Assembly: GCF_052180255.1 (NCBI RefSeq)
Contig: NZ_CP197466.1
Span: 2,542,001 to 2,606,000, forward strand
DNA length: 64,000 nucleotides
Origin: Paenibacillus_AM sp052180255
GTDB lineage: Bacteria; Bacillota; Bacilli; Paenibacillales; NBRC-103111
Reading direction: 5' to 3'
The position numbers and the translations under genes were made by a program. Position 1 is the stretch's first letter, and every line of letters starts with the position of its first letter. Under the pieces are notes generated by a model, which made no database searches, was not told the DNA's origin, and was given only the letters and a program-made list of their open reading frames with translations. Below are positions 8,950 through 16,600 of the stretch, piece by piece.

Positions 8950-8977
8950 ACCAAGCTATTACCCTGTTCATATGATG
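8950..8977 (+). promoter_or_regulatory. Possible SigK-type promoter before the YheC/YheD gene
   Basis: AC (8950-8951), 17 bp, then CATATGATG (8969-8977), compared with the B. subtilis SigK pattern AC-N16/17-CATANNNTA; only the final base differs. It is 63 nt upstream of the start at 9040. The same arrangement occurs before panD/YheC-D at 38841. Short motifs can occur by chance. The rest of the 8758-9039 interval shows no gene. Confidence 0.45.
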
Positions 8978-9039
8978 AAAGAACACTGGGTATTGACCGT
9001 TCGTGACTGACATCTGCTGCTGGAGAGGATGATGAACGA

Positions 9040-10410
9040 ATGACAAAAGTGAAAGTGAAAATAACGGTTCAACAAACCAGCACTGTTAGTGATACCACTG
9101 TATGGATTGGCTCAACAACTCTCAGTAAACTAAAAATGCCATCATATGGGTCTGCTACTCTACAATATGGCTCCTCTAAAACCTTAGTTCAGATTCAAAG
9201 CATTCCAAAATGGAGCGGAATTCGGATTCATCCTACCCTAGCGAGTAACCTCGGTATTTCAAACGGTACTCAATTATCGGTTGTGTACAAATCAAGCTCT
9301 AGCACAATTTCACTTGGGCCTTTGATAGGCGTGATCATTAGACGCATCAAGTCATCCGACCCAGAGAACCTCCTGGGTAAAAACAGTTCATTCGGCCGTG
9401 AATTTGCTGAGGCATGTAATCTTTATGGGGCATCCAGTTTTTTCTTTACACAAGATGATATTCGTTTAGAGGATCCTTTTGTGGGTGGCTGGTCTTATCA
9501 GGATGGCACGTGGAAAAAGGGTTATTTTCCCATACCCAATCTGATCTATAACCGGCTTACATCCAGGGTGATCGAAAATAGTGAGAACGTGCAGCAATTT
9601 ATAAAAGATTCCAAAGCAAAGTATGGAACGCAAACGTTTAATGAGAAATATCTGAATAAAAATGAAGTGTTCGATGCGCTGAAAAGTGAAGGCGTTCTTA
9701 CTGCCTCTTTACCAGAATCACATTTACTCGTAAATTCACAAACGCTTAAGATGATGCTTACCCGGTATTCATCCGTTTTCCTAAAACCTATAAAAGGTTC
9801 ACTAGGTAAAGGAATTATTCGCATTCGTCGTGAGGGATCACAAACCTACCACTGCCACACGGTGAGTATGGGTGGACTTCGTAAACAAACGTATGAATCG
9901 TTCTCTAAGCTCATCTCAGCCATGTCAGGTAAATTCAAATCAGCATCCTACCAAATTCAACAAGGCATTGATCTCATCTCAGTAAATGGCCGACCCGTTG
10001 ACTTTCGGGCACTTGTTCAGCGTAACTCCAAAGGTCAATGGGCTATCACATCAATCGTTGCACGAATAGCTGGTAATCAGACCTTTGTTTCTAACTTAGC
10101 AAGGGGAGGCACACTCAGTTCTGTATCCAGCGCACTCGCCATGTCCAACTTAAATATCCAGCAGCGACCACTTGTGCAAGCTCGTCTACGTAAATGCTCA
10201 CTGGATGTCGCCAGAGGGATTGAATCACAAATTCAGAATCATTTTGCAGAGCTTGGCATTGACATAGCAGCAGACACGAAAGGACGCGTTTGGCTATTGG
10301 AAGTTAATTCCAAGCCATCTAAGGAAGATAATTCCCCCTTGTATGACCACAAAATTAGACCGTCTGTTCGTCAAATCATCCAGTATTCCAAATACCTAAC
10401 AAAATTTTAA
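9040..10410 (+). CDS. YheC/YheD family ATP-grasp protein, long form
   Basis: Member of the YheC/YheD group, linked in B. subtilis to the developing spore coat and built on an ATP-grasp fold; substrate unknown. The 456-residue protein has an N-terminal beta-rich part (about 1-105) absent from the two shorter relatives in this window, then the family core: PLIGVIIRR, the purine-side segment FLKPIKGSLGKGIIRIRR (about 247-264), GRPVDFRALVQRN and the metal-binding end AELGIDIAADTKGRVWLLEVNSKPS. These fit an intact ATP-grasp active site. It starts at ATG after GGAGAGGATG. A SigK-like promoter lies upstream and a terminator follows directly, so it appears to be monocistronic and perhaps made in the mother cell. 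Confidence 0.88.
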   Translation: MTKVKVKITVQQTSTVSDTTVWIGSTTLSKLKMPSYGSATLQYGSSKTLVQIQSIPKWSGIRIHPTLASNLGISNGTQLSVVYKSSSSTISLGPLIGVIIRRIKSSDPENLLGKNSSFGREFAEACNLYGASSFFFTQDDIRLEDPFVGGWSYQDGTWKKGYFPIPNLIYNRLTSRVIENSENVQQFIKDSKAKYGTQTFNEKYLNKNEVFDALKSEGVLTASLPESHLLVNSQTLKMMLTRYSSVFLKPIKGSLGKGIIRIRREGSQTYHCHTVSMGGLRKQTYESFSKLISAMSGKFKSASYQIQQGIDLISVNGRPVDFRALVQRNSKGQWAITSIVARIAGNQTFVSNLARGGTLSSVSSALAMSNLNIQQRPLVQARLRKCSLDVARGIESQIQNHFAELGIDIAADTKGRVWLLEVNSKPSKEDNSPLYDHKIRPSVRQIIQYSKYLTKF

Positions 10411-10416
10411 TAGCAG

Positions 10417-10456
10417 CAGGCTGCTGGATAATCCCCATTTTTGCAGCCTGTTTTTT
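10417..10456 (+). terminator. Terminator of the forward YheC/YheD gene
   Basis: CAGGCTGC and GCAGCCTG form a perfect 8-bp stem followed by six T on the forward strand, seven bases after the stop codon. Confidence 0.85.
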
Positions 10457-10483
10457 GCTGTCTTGAAACTTCATTTTTACAGA

Positions 10484-10515
10484 CTAAAATAACCCTTCTT
10501 TGTTGAAGAAGGGCT
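10484..10515 (-). terminator. Terminator of the reverse YheC/YheD gene
   Basis: A hairpin AGCCCTTCTT / AAGAAGGGTT, read on the reverse strand, with a T-rich tail, 15 bp after the stop of the gene ending at 10531. Together with the previous terminator it separates two convergent genes. Confidence 0.75.
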
Positions 10516-10530
10516 TCTTTGATTCATAAT

Positions 10531-11607
10531 CTATAATTTTGTGTTTGCTAAAAAAATGGCATACTCCAGTGGACGCCTACACGACTGACGATACAAGTCC
10601 ATTTTCCCAATCCCTTTAAAAATATCGCGACCTGGCTTCGGATTCACTTCAATCAGCCAGACTCGGCCATTTACATCGACGCCGATATCAAGGCCAAATT
10701 CCATCATCCCGCCAAAATGCTCCTCAATCGTGCGCACCACTTGAAATGCAAGCTCATAACACTCATTTCGTATGGGCTCTACCTGTTCCTCACCGAATTT
10801 CTCAGCAATCAGCTCTTCGAACGGAACTGCTTTACCCCCACCATGCAGGTTAGAAGTCGAAGAGTTGCGTGGTCCTACACGTATCCCCATGCCTGTTACT
10901 GTCCACTCGCCTTTATCGTCCTTCTGGATTAAAAGCCGCGTATCCGCAACGTGATTCGGTATAATTTCAAGATTTAAACCCTGCTGAATCATAAAAATTC
11001 CATTACGGATCTTTTGTTGATCAACCCAATTATTCATCCAATGCTTCAGAGAGAACATACCGCGAAGCTCGATTGATTTCTGTGCCAAATTCCGTGATCT
11101 TGCTTGGATCAGAAATCCTTTACGGGTTCGACACAGTTTCACAATACTTCGTCCGCCTGTTCCATTGCCTGGTTTTATATATAAAATATCATATTTCTCT
11201 GTCATCGCTTCCAAGTTACTTACATTATATTTCGTCGTCTCAGGCATCCATTTCTGGAGCGCTTCGGTCTGCAGGAATAACTGGGTTGCATTCCATTTAT
11301 TCGTATATTTGTTGTTTGCATAAATAAAAAGCTTAGAGTTACGCACTTTTTTATAAGAAGGATTACCTTTGCGGCAGCGATCAATGACAATATCTGGCCA
11401 AGGTGCCACACTTCTTTCCCACTTGTTACGCTCATTTAGAATAAAGCCGCGTATGAAACTTCTATCCCGATTAATATCATCTGCTGAAAATAAATAAACG
11501 AAGGCCCCCAGATCCTTCCCTTCCTTAAGTAGCAGCTTCAAATACTTTGATTCATTGAATTTCGCACCGTCTCTCCAAGCCAGAATACCAATAATCGGTC
11601 TGCTCAT
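10531..11607 (-). CDS. YheC/YheD family ATP-grasp protein, medium form
   Basis: Second YheC/YheD paralogue (358 aa), convergent with the one at 9040-10410. It starts directly with the core strand PIIGILAWRD, then has LYIKPGNGTGGRSIVKL (around 147-163) as the nucleotide-binding segment, DTRLLIQKD and the C-terminal MEFGLDIGVDVNGRVWLIEVNPKPG. It lacks the extra N-terminal domain of its neighbour. No signal peptide or membrane segment is seen, so a cytoplasmic or spore-surface location is expected; the substrate is unknown. Its upstream region holds two direct copies of a 10-bp sequence but no convincing SigK box. Confidence 0.86.
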   Translation of the reverse strand: MSRPIIGILAWRDGAKFNESKYLKLLLKEGKDLGAFVYLFSADDINRDRSFIRGFILNERNKWERSVAPWPDIVIDRCRKGNPSYKKVRNSKLFIYANNKYTNKWNATQLFLQTEALQKWMPETTKYNVSNLEAMTEKYDILYIKPGNGTGGRSIVKLCRTRKGFLIQARSRNLAQKSIELRGMFSLKHWMNNWVDQQKIRNGIFMIQQGLNLEIIPNHVADTRLLIQKDDKGEWTVTGMGIRVGPRNSSTSNLHGGGKAVPFEELIAEKFGEEQVEPIRNECYELAFQVVRTIEEHFGGMMEFGLDIGVDVNGRVWLIEVNPKPGRDIFKGIGKMDLYRQSCRRPLEYAIFLANTKL

Positions 11608-11632
11608 GTTGGGAACGTCCTCTCTATCATCA

Positions 11633-11670
11633 CTTATTCATAGGCAGAAACTACTATTAGCTTATTCATA
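11633..11670. repeat. Direct repeat CTTATTCATA upstream of the YheC/YheD gene
   Basis: CTTATTCATA occurs at 11633-11642 and again at 11661-11670, a period of 28 bp, inside the 5' region of the reverse-strand gene starting at 11607. It may be a paired regulator site or chance. Confidence 0.6.
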
Positions 11671-11742
11671 CACACAGAGAATGTTCCAAACGAACACGCC
11701 TAGCTTTACGGGCTTTCTCCCATCTTGATAAAAAGTACAAAA

Positions 11743-11766
11743 AAGCCAGACATTCCTGTCTGGCTT
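11743..11766 (-). terminator. Terminator of the APC permease gene
   Basis: Perfect 10-bp stem AAGCCAGACA / TGTCTGGCTT with a 4-nt loop and a T run on the reverse strand, 12 bp after the permease stop. Confidence 0.9.
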
Positions 11767-11778
11767 CATGCTAATCGC

Positions 11779-13173
11779 TTATTTTTTATTGTTCTTTACA
11801 AGTGGATAGAACACAATACCGAATAGAACCATACCCACACCTGCAAGGAATGTAAACCAATCTGTCATTGCCGAACGAATCACCCAAAGTGAATACAGGG
11901 TTGCCAGCACCGCAATGATACCATCAACGATACGCTGTCTCATTTGACCTTCATACGTTTCTCCAAGCCATACTAATTTAAGCTGGTAAATAGATGCAAT
12001 TGTATATGGAACGAGTACCGCGAGGATGGCAATGGTCGTCACTAATTCAAATTCCTCTGCAATTGAACTGGATAGGGTTGACAAAAGCAGAAGCTGTGTT
12101 ACCCCATTTGTAATTGTAAGTGCCTTCGCTGGTGACCCATGACGATTTTCTAATTTGAAAACGGGCAGGAACAACCCTTGCTTCGCTGCTTGATAAGGCA
12201 CTTCCGCACTTAACAAAAGCCAACCAATTGTCGTACCAATGAGAGAAATGAGCCCAAGTCCAGCCATTATGTAGCTGCCTGAAGGGCCGATTACAATCGA
12301 CAATGCATCTACAAGCGGTTTATGGGAATTAATCAGCTCTTCTTGTGTCATAACACCCATCGCTAGGACGGAAATACTTATATAAAGGAGCAAAGCAATT
12401 CCAAGTCCTAGAATCGTCGCAATTTGCACGTACGATTTTTTACGTGCTCTTTTAGAGAATACGACAGCTGACTCTACACCAAGAAATGCCCACATGGTTG
12501 CCATTGCCGCCATACTCAGCTGCTGCAAGAAGCCCAAATGCTCCCCAGTCTCGCTTACTCTATCTTGCATCAACGGCACAATGTTGCTGCTATCAAATGC
12601 CATTAAGCCAATTATAATAAATAGTGCGAAACCGAGAACTTTAGCTGCAGTTGCAATTAAATTTAACTTACCCGCGCCTTCAATACCACGAATAATAATC
12701 GCGTGATTGACCCATAAAAATACGGAACAAATCAGAAACGTAATGAAATTCCCAAGCTTCATCGTAAATCCAAATATCGTAAACAGTTCCGCTTGATTCG
12801 TCATGATTGGGAAGAATGCGGATAAATAGCTGGCAAAAGTCGTAACAACCGCAACGTTACCAGCAATATTCGCTACCCAGTAACCCCATGACACAAAATA
12901 ACCTGACATATGGGAAGTACGCGATCCTTTACGAAACAAAGCTGTTGCATATAGCTGCGGACCACCGGACAAATCCGGTTTACGAATCGATAGATTTCCA
13001 AAAACAAGAGCTATCATAAGTACGCCAGAACCAGTCATAAACCAAGCCGTAATGACCGCAGAAGGACTTGCCACTTTGGCAAGCGTATTCGGTAACATAA
13101 AAATGCCCGATCCCACCATATTTCCTACGACTAGCGCAACCAATAGCCATAGACCTAACTTATTGTCTTTCAT
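11779..13173 (-). CDS. APC-family basic amino acid/polyamine antiporter-like permease
   Basis: Integral membrane transporter of the amino acid-polyamine-organocation superfamily, closest in appearance to arginine/ornithine or lysine antiporters. The N-terminus has the APC signature GNMVGSGIFMLP (about 17-28) within the first broken helix, and about 12 hydrophobic segments follow over 464 residues (for example ALVVGNMVGSGIF, FITFLICSVFLWVN, LISLIGTTIGWLLL). The start has GGGGAGG upstream. It stands alone: divergent S-box and metNPQ lie upstream on the other strand, and a terminator follows. The substrate cannot be fixed from sequence, and no linked amino-acid decarboxylase or deiminase gene is present. 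Confidence 0.83.
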   Translation of the reverse strand: MKDNKLGLWLLVALVVGNMVGSGIFMLPNTLAKVASPSAVITAWFMTGSGVLMIALVFGNLSIRKPDLSGGPQLYATALFRKGSRTSHMSGYFVSWGYWVANIAGNVAVVTTFASYLSAFFPIMTNQAELFTIFGFTMKLGNFITFLICSVFLWVNHAIIIRGIEGAGKLNLIATAAKVLGFALFIIIGLMAFDSSNIVPLMQDRVSETGEHLGFLQQLSMAAMATMWAFLGVESAVVFSKRARKKSYVQIATILGLGIALLLYISISVLAMGVMTQEELINSHKPLVDALSIVIGPSGSYIMAGLGLISLIGTTIGWLLLSAEVPYQAAKQGLFLPVFKLENRHGSPAKALTITNGVTQLLLLSTLSSSIAEEFELVTTIAILAVLVPYTIASIYQLKLVWLGETYEGQMRQRIVDGIIAVLATLYSLWVIRSAMTDWFTFLAGVGMVLFGIVFYPLVKNNKK

Positions 13174-13321
13174 GTTGTTACATCCTCCCCAGTAGTTGGC
13201 AATAAGCGGTATCCATATTAATTTTCCAATAATTACTACTCTACTTATACATTTAACCTATAACACTATACAACATATAGATACTTCTCATCAATGGAAA
13301 TAACCGTTGTAATATTTTTTC

Positions 13322-13351
13322 TTGACTTCTATTCCACACTACGCCTATACT
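13322..13351 (+). promoter_or_regulatory. SigA-type promoter of the metNPQ leader
   Basis: TTGACT (13322-13327) and TATACT (13346-13351) with an 18-bp spacer, about 50 bp upstream of the S-box aptamer. Confidence 0.7.
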
Positions 13352-13400
13352 CATACTTACAAATCAACACGAACAACGTTAAGCCAACTGCATATGTAAT

Positions 13401-13530
13401 TTCTTATCGAGAGAGGCGGAGGGACAAGGCCCTGTGAAGCCCGGCAACCGATTAGTTAGCTGCAAAGCGGATTAATGACATGGTGCCAATTCCTTCAGGA
13501 TTCAGATCAATGAATTCTGGCAGATGAGAA
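13401..13530 (+). ncRNA. SAM-I (S-box) riboswitch
   Basis: Conserved S-box elements in order: TTCTTATC-GAGAGAGGCGGAGGGA, CAAGGCCC-TGTGAAGCCCGGCAACC, then GGTGCCAATTCC and the closing GATGAGAA that pairs with TTCTTATC to form P1. High SAM should stabilise P1 and let the following terminator form, shutting off metNPQ. Confidence 0.96.
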
Positions 13531-13553
13531 AAGGATGAAGACGAATATACTCA

Positions 13554-13587
13554 GCCCTTTTTGCAATCTGCAAAAAAGGGCTTTTTT
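13554..13587 (+). terminator. S-box expression-platform terminator
   Basis: AGCCCTTTTTGCA and TGCAAAAAAGGGCT form a strong hairpin followed by a T run, just downstream of the SAM aptamer and upstream of metN. Confidence 0.9.
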
Positions 13588-13675
13588 GCGTTAATTTACA
13601 AATTATCCCTAACTTTTTCGTGCCAATTATTTCATTCAACATTCGTTCATACTACAGCTAGGAAGGTGATAATCA

Positions 13676-14686
13676 ATGATCCAATTACAAAATATTTCGA
13701 AGCATTATTTAACGAATAACAGACAAACGATCGCTTTAAATGCCGTTAGCCTCCATGTTAACAAAGGAGAGATCTTCGGTATTATCGGTCACTCTGGTGC
13801 AGGGAAAAGCACACTGCTTCGTACGATCAATTTATTAGAGCGGCCATCAAGTGGGCAGGTCTTAATTAATAACACGGAGTTTACACAACTTAATCATACC
13901 GAACTTCAAAACAAACGACGTAAAATCGGCATGATCTTTCAACATTTCAACCTGCTGACTTCCGCCACCGTAGAGAAAAATATTGCATTTCCTCTCACAC
14001 TTGCGGGTATGCCTAAAAATCAAATACAAGCGCGTGTCAATGAACTGCTAACTCTTGTGGGACTAGAAGAACATCGTAATAAGTATCCTTCCCAACTATC
14101 TGGCGGTCAAAAACAGCGTGTTGGTATCGCGAGAGCTTTATCGGCAGACCCTGATATTCTGCTATGTGACGAAGCAACATCTGCGCTTGATCCCTTAACA
14201 ACGAATTCTATCTTAGAGCTGTTAGCTGAAATTAATCGAAAGTTCGGGATTACAATTGTCCTTATCACACATGAGATGCATGTCATTCGTACCATCTGTG
14301 ATAAAGTAGCGGTCATTCATGCGGGTCAGATCGTAGAACAAGGACTTGTTACAGAGGTGTTCCTAAAACCACAACACCGCGTCACACAAGAGTTCATTGA
14401 TGAGTTATCTGATCCAATAGAATGGAGCAATTTACGTAATCAGCAAGGGACATCACCACATCTAGTTAAAATCACGTTCCTTGGTGAACAGACGTACTTG
14501 CCGCTGTTATCCGAGATCATTAGCCATACAGGCGTTACATTTTCCATTATGCAAGGAACCATATCCCGTTTAAAAGACACCCCTTACGGTGTACTGCATG
14601 TCATCTTCCATGGTGAAGAACGAGCAATTGAACAAACCATACAGGAACTTAAAATAAGAGGCTTAGATGTGGAGGTTATGCAATGA
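13676..14686 (+). CDS. metN: Methionine ABC transporter ATP-binding protein
   Basis: ATPase of the MetNPQ importer for D/L-methionine. Walker A GHSGAGKST is at residues 38-46, the signature LSGGQKQR follows, and Walker B is ILLCDEATSALD. After the ATPase domain (to about 245) the C-terminal part (about 260-336) is a NIL-type regulatory domain, which in MetN proteins senses internal methionine. Length 336 aa. The SAM riboswitch upstream independently supports methionine as substrate. Its stop overlaps the metP start by 4 bp. RBS is GGAAGGTG. Confidence 0.96.
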   Translation: MIQLQNISKHYLTNNRQTIALNAVSLHVNKGEIFGIIGHSGAGKSTLLRTINLLERPSSGQVLINNTEFTQLNHTELQNKRRKIGMIFQHFNLLTSATVEKNIAFPLTLAGMPKNQIQARVNELLTLVGLEEHRNKYPSQLSGGQKQRVGIARALSADPDILLCDEATSALDPLTTNSILELLAEINRKFGITIVLITHEMHVIRTICDKVAVIHAGQIVEQGLVTEVFLKPQHRVTQEFIDELSDPIEWSNLRNQQGTSPHLVKITFLGEQTYLPLLSEIISHTGVTFSIMQGTISRLKDTPYGVLHVIFHGEERAIEQTIQELKIRGLDVEVMQ

Positions 14687-15339
14687 ATTTTTCTCATATT
14701 ATTTGGTCGGACATCGGCGATGCAACGATCGACACGCTCAATATGTTGGCCTTCTCTGTAGTCTTTACCTTTATACTTGGTCTGCCAATCGGTATATTGC
14801 TTTACTGGACTTCCGGTAAAAATGGTAAAACGAAGCTGATCTATACGATCTCTTCTTTTATCATTAACATTTTGCGTTCTGTTCCATTCGTCATCTTAAT
14901 GATCGCTGTAATTCCCCTTACACGTTCAATCGTAGGGACATCTATTGGCGTTCAAGCAGCCATTCCCCCGCTAGTTATCGCGGCAGCACCTTTTTTCGCA
15001 AGACTAGTTGAAACTTCTCTTCGAGAGGTAGATCGTGGGGTCATTGAAGCAGCACAAGCCATGGGCGCATCCAACAGACAGATTATTTGGAAGGTCCTCT
15101 TGCCTGAATCATTGCCTGGTTTACTTGCTGGAATGACAATTACGGCTGTAACCCTTGTTTCTTACACAGCAATGTCTGGTTTAATTGGCGGAGGCGGTCT
15201 AGGAGATCTTGCTTACCGCTATGGTTATCAGCGCTTCGAAACAGAAATGATGATTGCGAGTATTATCGTCATGCTAATTCTTGTTCAAGTGTTGCAGACG
15301 ATTGGCGACAAATTGGTTTCGCGGTTTTCACGTAAATAG
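14683..15339 (+). CDS. metP: Methionine ABC transporter permease
   Basis: Membrane subunit of the methionine importer (218 aa), with five predicted hydrophobic helices and the permease EAA-type loop EAAQAMGASNRQIIWKVLLP that contacts MetN. It is called metI in E. coli and metP in B. subtilis. Starts inside the end of metN, and a short gap leads to metQ. Confidence 0.96.
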   Translation: MNFSHIIWSDIGDATIDTLNMLAFSVVFTFILGLPIGILLYWTSGKNGKTKLIYTISSFIINILRSVPFVILMIAVIPLTRSIVGTSIGVQAAIPPLVIAAAPFFARLVETSLREVDRGVIEAAQAMGASNRQIIWKVLLPESLPGLLAGMTITAVTLVSYTAMSGLIGGGGLGDLAYRYGYQRFETEMMIASIIVMLILVQVLQTIGDKLVSRFSRK

Positions 15340-15368
15340 ATATCATACACATTCTAGGAGGAATCATA

Positions 15369-16193
15369 ATGAAAAAATTACTTATTTTCGCACTATCCAT
15401 CTCATTAATTGCGGTACTTGCCGCTTGCGGTCAAAAAAATGCTGCCCCAGCTGCTGAAGGTAACACAAAAGAAGTAACGCTAAAAGTCGGTGCAACCGCT
15501 GTTCCACATGCTGAAATTTTAAACTTCATCAAACCTAAGCTTAAAGAACAAGGAATCGATCTTGTTGTCAAAGAATTTTCTGACTATGTTCAACCTAATA
15601 TTCAAGTGTTCGAAAAACAACTCGACGCGAACTTCTTTCAACACCTTCCCTATTTAGAAGCACAAAATGCAGATCGTAAGATGGATCTTGTATCTGTAGC
15701 AAGCATTCATCTTGAACCATTTGGTGCTTATTCCAAGAAGATTACGAACATCAAAGATCTTGCTAATGGTGCAACAATAGCGATTCCGAATGATCCATCC
15801 AATGCCGGTCGCGCCCTTGCGCTTCTTGAGAAGAATGGCTTAATTAAGTTAAAAGATGGCGTTGGCATTAAAGCTACGCTAAAAGATGTTGTTGAAAATC
15901 CAAAAAACCTAAAAATCAATGAACTTGATGCTGCCATGTTGCCAAGAACGCTTGCAGATGTGGACTTGTCGTTGATCAATACGAACTACGCGCTTCAAGC
16001 AAACTTAGTTCCTACGAAAGATGCGCTATTTATTGAAGATAAAAATTCACCTTATGCGAACATCCTTGTTGCTCGTCCAGATAACAAAGATTCCGATGCT
16101 ATGAAAAAGCTAATTGCTGCATTAAAAACTCCTGAAGTGAAGAAGTTTATTGAAGACAAGTATAAAGGGTCAATCATTCCTACTTTTGAATAG
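15369..16193 (+). CDS. metQ: Methionine-binding lipoprotein
   Basis: Substrate-binding protein of the methionine importer, anchored to the outer face of the membrane. The N-terminus is a lipoprotein signal with lipobox LAAC and Cys20 as the lipidated residue. The mature part has the NlpA/MetQ family features KVGATAVPHAEIL and ANFFQHLPYLEAQN. Length 274 aa. RBS AGGAGG precedes the ATG. A terminator follows. Confidence 0.96.
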   Translation: MKKLLIFALSISLIAVLAACGQKNAAPAAEGNTKEVTLKVGATAVPHAEILNFIKPKLKEQGIDLVVKEFSDYVQPNIQVFEKQLDANFFQHLPYLEAQNADRKMDLVSVASIHLEPFGAYSKKITNIKDLANGATIAIPNDPSNAGRALALLEKNGLIKLKDGVGIKATLKDVVENPKNLKINELDAAMLPRTLADVDLSLINTNYALQANLVPTKDALFIEDKNSPYANILVARPDNKDSDAMKKLIAALKTPEVKKFIEDKYKGSIIPTFE

Positions 16194-16220
16194 TGTTTGA
16201 TCATTTCAAAAGATAAGACT

Positions 16221-16266
16221 ACAAAAAACCATGTTCCCTACTTCATGTAAGGACATGGTTTTTTGT
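16221..16266 (+). terminator. Terminator of metNPQ
   Basis: ACAAAAAACCATGT and ACATGGTTTTTTGT form a perfect 14-bp stem (extended by a CC/GG pair inside), with T-rich 3' side, 27 bp after metQ. Confidence 0.88.
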
Positions 16267-16301
16267 ATGAAATCATTTAGTTATTTTTTACCAAATCTAT
16301 C

Positions 16302-16347
16302 TTTTCATACGAACAAGCGTTTGTTATAATATAAACAAACACTTGTT
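16302..16347 (+). promoter_or_regulatory. Promoter overlapped by a LexA-type box and a near-perfect inverted repeat
   Basis: TTTTCA (16302-16307), 17 bp, TATAAT (16325-16330) form a promoter. Over it lies CGAACAAGCGTTTG (16310-16323), which matches the Bacillus LexA consensus CGAACRNRYGTTYC at all defined positions except the last. A second, weaker AACAA-N4-TTGTT dyad is at 16334-16347, centre 22 bp (two turns) downstream, and the two dyads form a 14-bp inverted repeat with one mismatch. This suggests cooperative repressor binding; LexA is the leading candidate. Confidence 0.7.
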
Positions 16348-16368
16348 CTCATAAGGGAGGTTTGGTTT

Positions 16369-16596
16369 ATGAAATTATGCTATCATTTTCGCTTTATCAC
16401 TTCTGATGATAAATCAATGTGGAAAGATTTAACGTTTCGATTTTACCGCGATGGTTCAGTCATGATTGTTGACAATGATACCGATGCACATGTACATCCG
16501 AAGCAGCTTAATGGAGCAGCGCTTGATTTTTACATTCGTAAACGCATCTATTTAATCAAGACCGACCTCCAAGAGAAAATTGTCAAGTACGCTTAA
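16369..16596 (+). CDS. Unknown 75-residue protein, putatively SOS-regulated
   Basis: No family was recognised. The protein is soluble-looking with no signal or membrane segment: aromatic and basic N-terminal half (YHFRF, WKDLTFRFYRDGS), a short acidic stretch (DNDTDAHV), and a basic C-terminal helix-like end (FYIRKRIYLIKTDLQEKIVKY). The pattern of alternating hydrophobics suggests a small mixed alpha/beta fold. Evidence that it is real: a strong ribosome site (AAGGGAGG) at good spacing, its own promoter, and an ordered operator over that promoter. It converges with ltaS, with only four bases between the two stop codons and no terminator of its own. Function unknown; DNA-damage induction is inferred from the box alone. 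Confidence 0.75.
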   Translation: MKLCYHFRFITSDDKSMWKDLTFRFYRDGSVMIVDNDTDAHVHPKQLNGAALDFYIRKRIYLIKTDLQEKIVKYA

Positions 16597-16600
16597 GCCA

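Noticed and set aside
13174..13321. Riboswitch control of the APC permease by the S-box
   Set aside because: The S-box is on the opposite strand and reads into metNPQ.
16334..16347. Second dyad as an independent full LexA box
   Set aside because: It departs from the LexA consensus at three positions; kept only as a possible auxiliary half of the operator.
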